From assembly GCF_963669205.1 (NCBI RefSeq), contig NZ_OY769915.1:1214001-1278000 (forward strand): DNA of 64,000 nucleotides, in the 5' to 3' direction. The notes under the pieces are model-generated. The model was not told the origin of the DNA, ran no database searches, and saw nothing but the letters and a program-made list of their open reading frames with translations. This stretch comes from an uncultured Roseibium sp. GTDB taxonomy: Bacteria > Pseudomonadota > Alphaproteobacteria > Rhizobiales > Stappiaceae. Made by a program: the position numbers and the translations under genes. Shown piece after piece: positions 35,514 through 43,723 of this stretch (its first letter is position 1; each line of letters starts with the position of its first letter).

Positions 35514-35996
35514 ATGACCTCCGCACCAACCCTTTCCACCCGCCTGAAACGCCTGCCCGGACAGTTGCTGCTCGCCGTCATCAACGCGACGGCCCTTCTC
35601 GTGATTGTCGCGTGCGTGCTGGTCATCGTGGTGCTGAACCGCGTTGACCAGGCGAGCGAGCGGATTGCCGGAACGGTCACCGAGGCCGCGCTCTCAAAGC
35701 TGGACATGACGCCGGCGGCGCTGAAGGAGCGATTGCAGTCGGTTGACGGACGAGTTGCGACGCTTGTCGACCGGCTGGAAACGGCAGGCGCGCGCGATGA
35801 TCGCGCCTTGACCCTGCAGGTGGCGGAGCTGAACCGCACGCTGAAGGATCTCAAGGTGGCGGCGGACAGACTGGGCTCCGCGGGACCGGACATAACGGAG
35901 GCAGCCTTCAGACAGGCCGGTGAGACGCTCACCGAAACACTGCTGTCGGTCCGGGGCTGCAATGCCGTGCACACGGACGCGCCGCCGCAAGGCTGA
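35514..35996 (+). CDS. Single-pass membrane protein with coiled-coil periplasmic domain, unknown
   Basis: 160 residues from ATG 35514 (GAGGAAA upstream). One helix (about 19-42, LLLAVINATALLVIVACVLV) is followed by a charged helical region with heptad-like leucines (LKERLQSVDGRVATLVDRLE, QVAELNRTLKDLKVAADRLG). No known family. The topology resembles small envelope or chemoreceptor-like signalling stalks, but no output domain is present. Confidence 0.68.
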   Translation: MTSAPTLSTRLKRLPGQLLLAVINATALLVIVACVLVIVVLNRVDQASERIAGTVTEAALSKLDMTPAALKERLQSVDGRVATLVDRLETAGARDDRALTLQVAELNRTLKDLKVAADRLGSAGPDITEAAFRQAGETLTETLLSVRGCNAVHTDAPPQG

Positions 35997-36057
35997 TTAT
36001 AAGGAAAGCCCCGATTGCCGGAGCACGGCGGACGGGTCCGGTCCCGGTGTCAGGTTC

Positions 36058-36361
36058 TATCCCTGGAAAACATCCGCCCATTCGGGATGTTTCTGCCGTT
36101 GCGCGTTCACATAGGGACATAGCGGAACGATCCTGATCTGTTTTGCGCGCGCATCCGCGACGAGATGTTCCACCAGCGCCTGCCGACACCCATGCCGCGC
36201 ATCGCATCGGGCACGCCCGTGTGGTCGGCAATGATCAGGTGATCGTTGACGATGGAATATGTCAGTTCCGCGGGCTCTTCGATGCCGTCGATCAGCGCGA
36301 CGTAACGCCCCTTTGCACCCTGACGCTCATGGGTGATGGATGGAGAAGATGTTCCGGACAT
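36058..36361 (-). pseudogene. GNAT acetyltransferase gene broken by a one-base frameshift
   Basis: From ATG 36361 (AGGAGG 7-8 nt upstream) the first 60 residues read as a small YidJ/GtlR-like GNAT (YSIVNDHLIIADHTGVPDAM, then the acetyl-CoA loop RGMGVG). The original frame then runs to a stop at 36107 in unrelated sequence. One extra base near 36182 restores QALVEHLVADARAKQIRIVP and then LCPYVNAQRQKHPEWADVF, the standard C-terminus of this family, ending at the TAG at 36058-36060. So a single-base deletion inactivates the gene or the assembly has an error. It lies downstream of pirin on the same strand behind a structured leader. Confidence 0.85.
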
Positions 36362-36373
36362 TTCTGCCTCCTG

Positions 36374-36453
36374 ATGTGAGCCCCAGCTCGCCCTTCTTAC
36401 GGAGGTCTTCCCCGGTCTGGATCAGGTTTACGCGGGTAGGGGAGACTGATTGT
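36374..36453 (-). promoter_or_regulatory. Structured 5' leader of the GNAT gene, riboswitch-like
   Basis: The minus-strand transcript between pirin and the GNAT gene can form several hairpins (CCCC...GGGG around ACCCGCGTAAACCTGATCCA; CCTCCGTAAGAAGGG; GAGC-tgg-GGCTC). The ACCTGATCC block resembles the 3' half of a TPP aptamer, but the hallmark GGCTGAGA half is absent. The same bases also read as an open frame joined to the GNAT start. I cannot assign an RNA class. Confidence 0.4.
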
Positions 36454-36475
36454 CTTTGAAATCGAACAGGATGGT

Positions 36476-36503
36476 TCAGGGAGGGAGCTATCCCCCTCCC
36501 TGA
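36476..36503 (-). terminator. Hairpin after the pirin gene
   Basis: A 10-bp stem TCAGGGAGGG/CCCTCCCTGA lies immediately downstream of the pirin stop on the minus strand. No strong U-run follows, so it is either a weak terminator or an mRNA 3' stabiliser between pirin and the GNAT leader. Confidence 0.55.
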
Positions 36504-36506
36504 CGC

Positions 36507-37211
36507 TTATGCTGCCAGGTCGAAAAGCAGAAACTCTGCGTTTTCCTGCGCGGCCAGACTGATCGTGCCCGCGTCCAGAAGGCCAAGCCCGTCACCGGCG
36601 GCAAGCGCCTGGCCGTCGACGCTGATCCGGCCCCTGACGATCTGCAGCCAGACCTTCCTGCCGGGCTTGATGTCGAAGGCAACGCTCTTGTCTGCGGCCA
36701 GAAGAGACGCGTAGAGGTCCACATCCTGGTGGATGACCACGGACCCGTCACGCCCGTCGCGCGATCCGATCAGCCGGAGCGTGTCCTGGCGTTCGTTTTC
36801 CGCAAACGCCTTCTGCTCGTAGCTTGGCGTGAGACCGTCGGCCTCCGGCACGATCCAGATCTGCAGGAAGTGAACGGGGTCCGTGGCCGAGTGGTTGTAC
36901 TCGCTGTGGCGCACGCCGGTGCCCGCGCTCATGCGCTGCAGGTCTCCCGGACGGATGACAGAGCCGGTCCCGAGTGAATCCTTGTGCTCCAGGCCGCCGG
37001 AAACGACATAGGAGATGATCTCCATGTTCTGGTGCGGATGGGTCGGAAACCCGCCGGAGGGCGCAACGCGGTCCTCGTTGATCACGCGCAGTGCGCCGAA
37101 ACCGATATGGTTCGGATCGAAATAGGAGCCGAAGGAGAACGTGTGCTTGCTTTTCAGCCAGCCGAAATCGGCATCGCCGCGGGCGTCCGACGGACGTAAG
37201 ATCTGGTTCAT
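36507..37211 (-). CDS. Pirin family protein (YhhW-type cupin)
   Basis: 234 residues, the usual length of bacterial pirins. The N-terminal cupin has the four metal ligands in PTHPHQNMEIISYV and GVRHSEYNHS (two His, then His and Glu). FGALRVINEDRVAPSGGF and HFLQIWIVP are family hallmarks. Some relatives open the flavonol quercetin and others act as redox sensors; the physiological substrate is unknown. AAAGGA precedes ATG 37211. The divergent LysR gene often found beside pirins is absent. Confidence 0.92.
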   Translation of the reverse strand: MNQILRPSDARGDADFGWLKSKHTFSFGSYFDPNHIGFGALRVINEDRVAPSGGFPTHPHQNMEIISYVVSGGLEHKDSLGTGSVIRPGDLQRMSAGTGVRHSEYNHSATDPVHFLQIWIVPEADGLTPSYEQKAFAENERQDTLRLIGSRDGRDGSVVIHQDVDLYASLLAADKSVAFDIKPGRKVWLQIVRGRISVDGQALAAGDGLGLLDAGTISLAAQENAEFLLFDLAA

Positions 37212-37336
37212 GTGTCAATCCTTTCCCAACTCTGGCACGGACAAGCCGTGCGCTGTTGGGTCTAAGATTGTTATGAATTTCCCATCAGACAATCGCCTGG
37301 AAATTTGACGATTAGTCATCGATTTTTGAACAATAC

Positions 37337-37903
37337 CTACTGAACGGATTTGGGCAGATCCGCGCGCAGGCGATTGTGTTCGGCGATGGCGCGGGACCGG
37401 TCGGTGTCGACGGTCACCGGTTTTCCGTTCGGGGCGAAGGCGGCCTTGAACGTGAAGGCGTCCGCCGTCGGTCCGTCATCACCGAGAAGCTCCAGGCGTT
37501 CGACGGCCTCGTCCCAATCCGGCTGGTGGTCCTTGGGCACCCACCACAGGACATAAGGCGGATAGTCGGCGGTGTCGCTCTGAAAAAGGTGCCCGAGACG
37601 CATGATGTCGGCGTGAACGCCGCGATAGACCGCGGCAAGCGCGGATTCCAGGTTCTGCCAGAGCGAGATCGTCGACGGGGCCCAGCCGTCGCCATTGTCG
37701 CTCCAGTATTTCGGGAAGACCTGTTCGCCCCAGATATCGGTGCCGGGTTCATCCTCGTATCCGGCCCGGCTGACGAACCCGTCGGCCCGTTCCATCGCGG
37801 CCCAGATCACCGGTTCGCTGCTGAAGAATTCGTCATTGACCGGATCGTCCGCACGCGTTCGGAATTGCGCGAAAGTATATAGCGCGAGCCAGTGTTCTGA
37901 CAT
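37337..37903 (-). CDS. DUF3291-like protein
   Basis: 188 residues from ATG 37903, with GGAGGAG directly upstream. WLALYTFAQFRTRADDPVNDEFF, then FPKYWSDNGDGWAPSTISLWQNLESALAAVYRGVHADIMRLG and YVLWWVPKDHQPDW fit DUF3291, a family with a ferredoxin-like (ABM-type) fold. Function is unknown. It may be co-transcribed with pirin, which lies 125 bp downstream on the same strand. Confidence 0.78.
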   Translation of the reverse strand: MSEHWLALYTFAQFRTRADDPVNDEFFSSEPVIWAAMERADGFVSRAGYEDEPGTDIWGEQVFPKYWSDNGDGWAPSTISLWQNLESALAAVYRGVHADIMRLGHLFQSDTADYPPYVLWWVPKDHQPDWDEAVERLELLGDDGPTADAFTFKAAFAPNGKPVTVDTDRSRAIAEHNRLRADLPKSVQ

Positions 37904-38083
37904 GTCTCCTCCCGATCCCTCAGCGTTGCACACTGTCCGCAAACCGGGAGGACATCAAGCGCTTCTTTGAGGATCGGAACCATTTGTTGCGAGATCCGGC
38001 TGGCAAAACCGGTCCGGCTTGTCCTAAAAGCAACGGGTTGCATGCCGGTGATCCGGTTCATCGGCTTTTGAAAGGACGTAAAG

Positions 38084-38911
38084 TTGGAAGATCTCAGCCT
38101 CGTTTCGCTCGGCCTGCTGGCGGTCTCACTCCTGGCCACCGGTGTGGTGGCGGGTATCATCGCCGGATTGCTCGGCGTTGGGGGCGGGATCGTGATTGTC
38201 CCGGTGCTCTATTACATGTTCACCGCGCTGAAGATCGACCCTTCCGTCCTGATGCATGTCGCGGTCGGAACATCGCTGGCGACAATCCTGGCAACGGGCG
38301 CGTCCTCCACACGCGCCCACTATCATCGCGGCAGCGTCGACATGGAGCTTCTCAAGCGCTGGTGGTGGGCGATCGCGCTCGGTGTTCTGGCTGGTGCCAC
38401 GCTCGCCGGCAACATCTCCGGGGGAGCCCTGACCTTGGTCTTCGGCATTGTCGCCCTTGCCGTTTCGGCAAACATGATCTTTCGAAAAGACGGATCGCAT
38501 CTCGCCGAGAAACTGCCCGGATCGCCGTTCCGGGAGGTTCTCGGTTTCCTGATCGGCGGCATTTCGGTGATGATGGGGATCGGCGGCGGAACCCTCGGCG
38601 TGCCGACGCTCACGCTGTTCAACTATCCGATCCGCAAGGCCGTCGGCACTGCGGCGGCAATCGGCCTGATCATCGCGGTCCCCGGAACCCTGCTGTCGAT
38701 CTATTTCGGCTTTGATCTCGACGGCCGGCCACCCCTGTCTCTGGGTTACGTCAACCTGATCGGCTTCCTGCTGATCATACCGGCTTCGACGCTGACGGCA
38801 CCGCTCGGCGCCCGGATCGCCCATGCCATCGATCCATCGAAGCTGAAGCTGGTCTTTGCGCTGTTCCTCGGGTTCACGGGACTGCGCATGATCTACGACG
38901 TGTTCTTCTAG
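38084..38911 (+). CDS. TSUP (TauE/SafE) family membrane transporter
   Basis: 275 residues with about eight helices and the duplicated TSUP motif: GIIAGLLGVGGGIVIVPVLYY near residue 24 and GGISVMMGIGGGTLGVPTLTLFNYP near 160. Members export or import sulfite, sulfoacetate or related organosulfur anions; the substrate here cannot be told. The start is a TTG at 38084 with AAAGGA upstream. It is a stand-alone gene. Confidence 0.9.
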   Translation: MEDLSLVSLGLLAVSLLATGVVAGIIAGLLGVGGGIVIVPVLYYMFTALKIDPSVLMHVAVGTSLATILATGASSTRAHYHRGSVDMELLKRWWWAIALGVLAGATLAGNISGGALTLVFGIVALAVSANMIFRKDGSHLAEKLPGSPFREVLGFLIGGISVMMGIGGGTLGVPTLTLFNYPIRKAVGTAAAIGLIIAVPGTLLSIYFGFDLDGRPPLSLGYVNLIGFLLIIPASTLTAPLGARIAHAIDPSKLKLVFALFLGFTGLRMIYDVFF

Positions 38912-39124
38912 CGCCCCGGTCCGGCGTCGCGAAACGAACGCGAGGGGTCTTGCCTGTAAGCTGAATTGGCTCCATCGAACGATGACAAAACACTTGAACG
39001 GGCACTAGCCGTGGCAGAAACGTCCGTGATACTTGGATCAAAAGCTTTCATTGGTTCAAAATAGAAATTGCCGCGATAGTGCACTGCCTCATTTGGGCTG
39101 GTTCCAAACGCGTCTTGGTCGGAA
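38912..39124. other. Intergenic region before azlC
   Basis: 213 bp without a gene. It contains a loose TTGGATCAA...TTGGTTCAA direct repeat near 39030-39060 that might be a regulator site. No terminator is recognisable after the TSUP gene. Confidence 0.4.
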
Positions 39125-39826
39125 ATGCTTGAAAAAAATGTCACCCTCAGCCTGAAGGGCTGCGTTCGGGGCGCTCTGATGTGCGTGCCGGTCTTCCCGG
39201 GCATTATCGTGTTCGGTGCCGTGTTCGGCACCGTCGCGGCGCAAAAGGGCCTGACATTTCTCGAAACGCTCCTGATGAATTCGCTGGTCTATGCGGGCGC
39301 GAGCCAGTTCGTCGCGATGGAGATTTTCAAGGAACCATTAGACCAGGGCACCCTGCTTGCCATGATCGGTGTCACCGCGGCGGTGAACATGCGCATGCTG
39401 CTGATCGGCGCTAGCCTCAGGCCCTGGCTCGGACAGCTGCCCGGCCAACAGACCTACCCGGCTCTTTTCTTCCTGACGGACATCAACTGGCTGCTCACCT
39501 TGGCGCAATACGACAAGGGCGAGCGTGACTGGGGCATATATCTGGGCAGCGGCCTGACCGTCTGGTCTGTCTGGTCCCTGTCGGTGATCCCGGGATATTT
39601 TGCCGGCAGCCTTATTTCCGATCCGAAGACCTTCGGACTGGACCTGGTTCTTCCGGCTTTTTTTGCCGCGCTGCTTGTGCCGCTGTGGAAGGGCAGAAGG
39701 CAAACCTGGAGCTGGGCAATCGCCGGTGGGGTGGCCTGGGTGACCTGGACTGTTTTCGGTGGGTACTGGGGCATCTTTACCGGCGCGTTCGCGGGGGCAA
39801 TCGCGGGGGCTTATCTCGATGACTGA
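39125..39826 (+). CDS. azlC: Branched-chain amino acid exporter, large subunit
   Basis: 233 residues with the AzlC N-terminal block GCVRGALMCVPVFPGIIVFGAVFG and then NSLVYAGASQFVAMEIF, RMLLIGASLRPWL and FFLTDINWLL, plus a C-terminal helix pair. With AzlD it forms a two-component exporter of leucine-type amino acids. The stop overlaps the azlD start by 8 bp (ATGACTGA). Confidence 0.92.
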   Translation: MLEKNVTLSLKGCVRGALMCVPVFPGIIVFGAVFGTVAAQKGLTFLETLLMNSLVYAGASQFVAMEIFKEPLDQGTLLAMIGVTAAVNMRMLLIGASLRPWLGQLPGQQTYPALFFLTDINWLLTLAQYDKGERDWGIYLGSGLTVWSVWSLSVIPGYFAGSLISDPKTFGLDLVLPAFFAALLVPLWKGRRQTWSWAIAGGVAWVTWTVFGGYWGIFTGAFAGAIAGAYLDD

Positions 39827-40139
39827 GGGCGCTTTTACCGCCGACACCATGGTCCTGGTCGCCATTCTCGGCATGGCGATGGTGACTTATGCCCTGCGCG
39901 CCGGCGGCTACTGGATCATGGGACGTGTCCACGTCACGCCGAGGATCCGGCGCGGTCTGGAAGCGCTGCCCGGCGCCATCATCGTCTCCACCATCCTGCC
40001 GATCATCCTGCAGGGCGGACTTGTCGTCGGTCTGTGCATCATCGTTGCGGTCGCTGCCCAGCTCCGGATGAAGAAGGAATATATCGCCGTCTTCTGTGCC
40101 GCTACCGCAGCCGCCGCATTGCGCGCCGGCGGTATGTGA
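39819..40139 (+). CDS. azlD: Branched-chain amino acid exporter, small subunit
   Basis: 106 residues with three or four helices. TYALRAGGYWIMGR and RRGLEALPGAIIVSTILPIIL are typical AzlD. It is translationally coupled to azlC. The longer frame upstream merely reads through azlC. Confidence 0.9.
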   Translation: MTEGAFTADTMVLVAILGMAMVTYALRAGGYWIMGRVHVTPRIRRGLEALPGAIIVSTILPIILQGGLVVGLCIIVAVAAQLRMKKEYIAVFCAATAAAALRAGGM

Positions 40140-40150
40140 TCGTTCAGGTA

Positions 40151-41689
40151 CTAAAGCAGTTCCTCGCGCGCTTTTTCGGCTGTCTGCTCGGGGCTCTGGG
40201 ACGCATCGATCTCCGCCCAGGTCATGGTGCCGATGTCGTAGCCCAGTTGCGTGTCGACGACGTCTGCGGTCGCGTCTGATGCATCACCGCTGCGATGGGA
40301 GACCCGGTCCTTCAGCGTTTCGCCCGGCGCGGTCAGCCAGAGCCCGGTGAAACCCGCCTCTATGCTGCCGGCGATCCGCCTGATCTTGTCGCGCTCGCTC
40401 TCTGCTGCAAAAACCGCATCGAAGATCGCGGAGTGCCCGGCGGCAAGGACGCTCTGGAGGGCGTGGTCGATTTCCGCGTAGACGCGGTTTGACGCTTCCA
40501 GCGTATAGGCGTCCCTGGGAGCAGGCTCGTCTTCCGGAATATCAAGCAGCCGCTTGCGCATGACATCCGTCCTGAGAACCCGCGCGCCGGGCGCGCGTCC
40601 GATGTCCGGAGCCAGTTCGTAGGCAAGGGTGGTTTTGCCGGTGCCCGACAGTCCGCCGATCGCGACGAGTTCCGGCCGGGACGGTTCCAGAAACGACTGC
40701 GCAAAACCGAAATAGGTTTGTGCGAGATTCTTTTGCAGGTCGCGCTGTGCGGGGTCGCTTTGCGCAAGTGCCGCGCTTGCAGCAATTTTCGAGCGGATCG
40801 CCGCCCGCATCATCAGGTAGAACGGCAGCGCGGCAAGGCCTTCGGCGTGCGTGTCGAGCCGGCTCAGGTCCAGGTAACGGTTGAAGACGCGGTTCGCCGA
40901 TCTGGACTGCCCGCGCTCCCAAAGATCCATGAGCAGGAAGGCGAGATCGTAGAGCACGTCGCCCGTTGCGATCGCGTCTGAAAACTCGACCGCATCGAAC
41001 AGCACCGGCTCGCCGTCGATCAGCACGATATTGCGCAGGTGCGCGTCGCCGTGGCAGCGGCGGATCAGCCCCTTCTCGCCGCGCTTCAAAATGAGCGCGC
41101 GCAGCGTGGCGAGCAGATGTCGAGACTGTTCCGTGAGGTGGCGCACCTCGTCGACGGGAAAAAGATCCGGGTGTTCGTGAAAGGCTGCCTCGTTCTGGTC
41201 GACATAGCTCGCCAGTTCGTCGAAGAAGCCGATGCCCGAACGCTCGGGCGCGGACGCGTGTGCGGCCACCATCATCCGTGCCAACTTGTCGGAAAGGTCG
41301 TCGGGAAATCGCGTCTTGCCTGCGAGGACGTCAAGTTCCCCCCGGCGTTCGAAGCGGTTCATCACGACAACCCAGTCCACGGTTTCACCGGTCCCGCCAA
41401 GTGCAAGGCGGCCATCGGCCTCCCGTGTCACCGGGACGGCTTCCCGGTAGATTTGAGGTGCGTTTGGGCGGTTGAATGTGATTTCCGCCTTGCAGGCCGC
41501 TTCGCGCAGGGCAAGCGTCGAATAGTCGAGAAACGGGTACCGGACCGCGCGTTTCATCTTGTAGGCCCGATCGCCGATCAGAAAGATCACGTTGGCATGG
41601 GTATCTATCCGTTCGAAACCGGGCTGCTGCGCGGCGTCCGATCCCTTCTCCTCGAAGAAATGAAAAACGCTGTTCTGCGATTGATCCAT
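40151..41689 (-). CDS. Two-domain phosphotransferase-like/P-loop kinase protein
   Basis: 512 residues. Residues 1-320 form an aminoglycoside-phosphotransferase-like kinase (FERIDTHANVIFLIGDRAYKMKRAV nucleotide Lys; catalytic loop RCHGDAHLRNIVLIDGEPVLFDAVEFSD). Residues 340-512 form a P-loop kinase with Walker A AIGGLSGTGKTTLAYELA and lid-like RTDVMRKRLLDIPEDEPAP. This is the stand-alone bacterial family often annotated as AAA-family ATPase/phosphotransferase (COG0645/COG2187). The substrate is unknown and antibiotic resistance should not be assumed. It converges on azlD. Confidence 0.87.
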   Translation of the reverse strand: MDQSQNSVFHFFEEKGSDAAQQPGFERIDTHANVIFLIGDRAYKMKRAVRYPFLDYSTLALREAACKAEITFNRPNAPQIYREAVPVTREADGRLALGGTGETVDWVVVMNRFERRGELDVLAGKTRFPDDLSDKLARMMVAAHASAPERSGIGFFDELASYVDQNEAAFHEHPDLFPVDEVRHLTEQSRHLLATLRALILKRGEKGLIRRCHGDAHLRNIVLIDGEPVLFDAVEFSDAIATGDVLYDLAFLLMDLWERGQSRSANRVFNRYLDLSRLDTHAEGLAALPFYLMMRAAIRSKIAASAALAQSDPAQRDLQKNLAQTYFGFAQSFLEPSRPELVAIGGLSGTGKTTLAYELAPDIGRAPGARVLRTDVMRKRLLDIPEDEPAPRDAYTLEASNRVYAEIDHALQSVLAAGHSAIFDAVFAAESERDKIRRIAGSIEAGFTGLWLTAPGETLKDRVSHRSGDASDATADVVDTQLGYDIGTMTWAEIDASQSPEQTAEKAREELL

Positions 41690-41812
41690 GGCTGTTCCCG
41701 TGATGACGCTTGCCGACTCTGCCCCATGAGATGGCCTTGCGGTTTGATTCTTCTCAATGTGCGCATGGGGGAATTGGCAAGAATGGTTGCACGTTCTTTA
41801 CAGGAGGAATCG

Positions 41813-42193
41813 ATGACTGACTATCAGGCGCTGAGAAAGATCAGGCTGAATCTCGCAAGGACCCGGGACTTTCCTCAAGGATCTGCAAGACACGGATATG
41901 AGTTCACGGCACCGCTTGACGAAACAGGTCACATCGACGCGGCGCTTTGGAAAAAGGAACGCGATCACTGCCGTGTGCGCCGTTTCTGGGGAGCCGAGGA
42001 GGAGGAGATCGGTCATCTGATCCATCGTCCCGGCGGGTCCTGGGCGTTCCACTACGATATCGACGGCGACGATGACGACGAAGCCGGCTACCGCTTTGGC
42101 GCGCACGCCTTCAATCCCGGCGAATACGTCTCCATCAAGGACGAGGATGGCGACATGCACACGTTCCAGGTCGTCACGGTCCTGCCGGTCTGA
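41813..42193 (+). CDS. Conserved small soluble protein, unknown
   Basis: 126 residues from ATG 41813, with AGGAGGA directly upstream. The N-terminal half is charged and helical (ALRKIRLNLARTRDFPQGS). The rest looks beta-rich with a striking acidic turn (YDIDGDDDDEAGYRFG) and HAFNPGEYVSIKDEDGDMHTFQVVTV. I have seen it as a conserved hypothetical in alphaproteobacteria. No function is known. The longer open frame upstream runs through the antisense of the kinase gene and is ignored. Confidence 0.8.
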   Translation: MTDYQALRKIRLNLARTRDFPQGSARHGYEFTAPLDETGHIDAALWKKERDHCRVRRFWGAEEEEIGHLIHRPGGSWAFHYDIDGDDDDEAGYRFGAHAFNPGEYVSIKDEDGDMHTFQVVTVLPV

Positions 42194-42301
42194 CGAGCGA
42201 GGACTTGGCAGCCATTTGTTCTTCCGCAGGGCGTTCCCTCCCCGGGACGGAGCAAGCCCGGGTGGAGCGGTTTTGTCTCCCGGTCACCACTCCCCCGGTA
42301 G

Positions 42302-42686
42302 GTCATTGCAGGACTTGATCCTGCAATCCACGCCGATTGCTCTCCACACGGGAAGCCTTTCGAGCGGCACAGTCACGGCATGGATGCCATGGTCGAGCCA
42401 TGGCATGACCGGGTAGAGGTTTTGTGTCTCGGGCGCCTACCCTCTGCCGGTCATTGCAGGACTTGATCCTGCAATCCATTCCGATTGCCCTCCACACGGG
42501 AAGCCCGTCGAGTAGCGCCGTCGCGGCATGGTTGCCATGGTCGAGCCATGGCATGACCAGTTTGGGGGGCGCGGTTACCTTGACAACGTCCCCCTCCTGT
42601 TAGTCATTGCAGGGCCTGACCCTGCAATCCATGCCGATTGAGTTCCAAGCGGAAGGGCTTATCGCATGGCACCGTCACCGCATGAC
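42302..42686. repeat. Intergenic palindromic repeats, family 3 units 1-3
   Basis: Three tandem-like units at 42302-42409, 42450-42557 and 42603-42686 (truncated). Each unit has the hairpin TGCAGGACTTGATCCTGCA, then ATCCAT.CCGATTGCCCTCC, a variable GC part, and the palindrome GCCATGGTCGAGCCATGGC followed by ATGAC. Spacers of 40-45 bp carry short GC-rich words (GGTTTTGTGTCTC..., GGGGGCGCGGTTACCTTGAC). There is no coding potential. They behave as REP/BIME-like elements. Confidence 0.85.
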
Positions 42687-42749
42687 AGCACAGTCGATCT
42701 CACCATCGGGACAATCTGCGCTTCTCATACACTTTTTTAGTGTTTACTC

Positions 42750-42763
42750 TGATTGTACAATCA
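42750..42763. promoter_or_regulatory. 14-bp perfect palindrome upstream of the GIY-YIG gene
   Basis: TGATTGTACAATCA lies 22 bp before the GIY-YIG start in an AT-rich island. It is preceded by a small ACACT-TTTTT-AGTGT hairpin near 42729. It may be an operator; no regulator gene is adjacent. Confidence 0.5.
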
Positions 42764-42784
42764 ATTTCTCATTTTAATGGGGCC

Positions 42785-43075
42785 ATGAGGCAGTACTGGG
42801 TCTACATATTGACGAGCCGGAAGAACGGCACGCTTTACACGGGTGTCACAAATGATCTTCTTCGCCGGCTTTTCGAGCATGAAAGCGGGCGTGGTTCCGC
42901 ATTTGCCCGGCGTTATGGCGCTCTGCGTCTGGTCTGGTACGAGGAACATCCGGCTGCGGGTCAAGCAATTGCGCGCGAGAAGGCGATCAAGTCCTGGCCA
43001 CGGAAATGGAAAATCGACCTGATCGAATCCAACAATCCCGAGTGGCATGATCTCAAGCGGTTTCTGAATTCTTGA
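42785..43075 (+). CDS. GIY-YIG domain protein (UPF0213-like)
   Basis: 96 residues with the GIY-YIG core YWVYILTSRKNGTLYTGVTNDLLRRLFEHESGRGSAF, the conserved Arg in LLRRL, the Glu in RLVWYEEHP, and KAIKSWPRKWKIDLI. These single-domain proteins are frequent in bacteria. Some are nucleases and their biological role is mostly unknown. It sits inside the repeat island, between copies of a direct repeat of about 108 bp, in an AT-richer setting, suggesting acquisition with or into the repeats. Confidence 0.88.
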   Translation: MRQYWVYILTSRKNGTLYTGVTNDLLRRLFEHESGRGSAFARRYGALRLVWYEEHPAAGQAIAREKAIKSWPRKWKIDLIESNNPEWHDLKRFLNS

Positions 43076-43106
43076 TAGCCCCGCTCAGCGCTGGCGGAGG
43101 AGGAGC

Positions 43107-43431
43107 GGCATGGATGCCATGGTCGAGCCATGGCATGACGCGGTGGAGAGTTTGTCTCCCAGTCGCCACGCCCTCTCTCGGTCGTTGCAGGACTTGATCC
43201 TGCAATCCATTCCGATTGCCCTCCACACGGGAAGCCTTTCGAGCGGCACAGCCACGGCATGGATGCCATGGTCGAGCCATGGCATGACCAGTTTGGGGGG
43301 CGCGGTTACCTTGACAACGTCCCCCTCCTGTTAGTCATTGCAGGGCCTGACCCTGCAATCCATGCCGATTGACCTCCACACGGGGAGCCCGTCACGTGGC
43401 ACGGTCACGGCATGGATGCCATGATCACGCC
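43107..43431. repeat. Intergenic palindromic repeats, family 3 units 4-6
   Basis: A partial unit at 43107-43139, a full unit at 43181-43288, and one at 43334-43431 cut by the family 2 element. The stretch from about 43265 to 43372 is identical, as far as I can see, to about 42534-42641 (offset 731 bp). This gives a long direct repeat on either side of the GIY-YIG gene. Confidence 0.85.
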
Positions 43432-43723
43432 CACTGCTGTCCGGTTTAACTCGGAATTGATCTGGTAAGGCGGTCCGCAGTCAACAAACTTGTCATTCCG
43501 GCTGAAGCGCAGCGGAAGGCCGGAAGCCAGTAACCACCGGATTTTCCGTCTTGTTTCAGTCTCCGGCCACAATGGGTACTGGGTCCCGGTCTTGCCGCTT
43601 GCACGGCAAACCGGGACGACAAATCGGGGGAACAATTCCGTATCCCGATTTGGCGCAGCACGGAACTATGTTCCTTTCTCAACGACATAAGTTCGACAGT
43701 ACTTTCCAAACCGGACAGCAGTG
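43432..43723. repeat. MITE-like element, family 2 copy 2, nested in a family 3 repeat
   Basis: A 292-bp element with perfect 16-bp terminal inverted repeats CACTGCTGTCCGGTTT. Internally it matches copy 1 at 998-1288. The flanking sequence reads as one interrupted family 3 unit (43334-43431 then 43724-43821), so this element inserted into, or recombined with, an existing repeat. No gene inside. The intact termini suggest a recent event. Confidence 0.8.

Noticed and set aside
36374..36453. TPP riboswitch call
   Set aside because: Only a 3'-half resemblance is visible and the GGCTGAGA half is absent, so it is reported only as an unassigned structured leader.
40151..41689. Aminoglycoside-resistance gene
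   Set aside because: The phosphotransferase-like domain is fused to a P-loop kinase of a conserved chromosomal family; nothing indicates drug resistance.
41039..41812. Large N-terminal extension of the 126-residue protein at 41813
   Set aside because: It is antisense to the kinase gene. A strong AGGAGGA precedes ATG 41813.
42785..43075. Homing endonuclease or complete mobile element
   Set aside because: The protein is a single GIY-YIG domain of the common UPF0213 type with no intron, DNA-binding domain or target gene evident.
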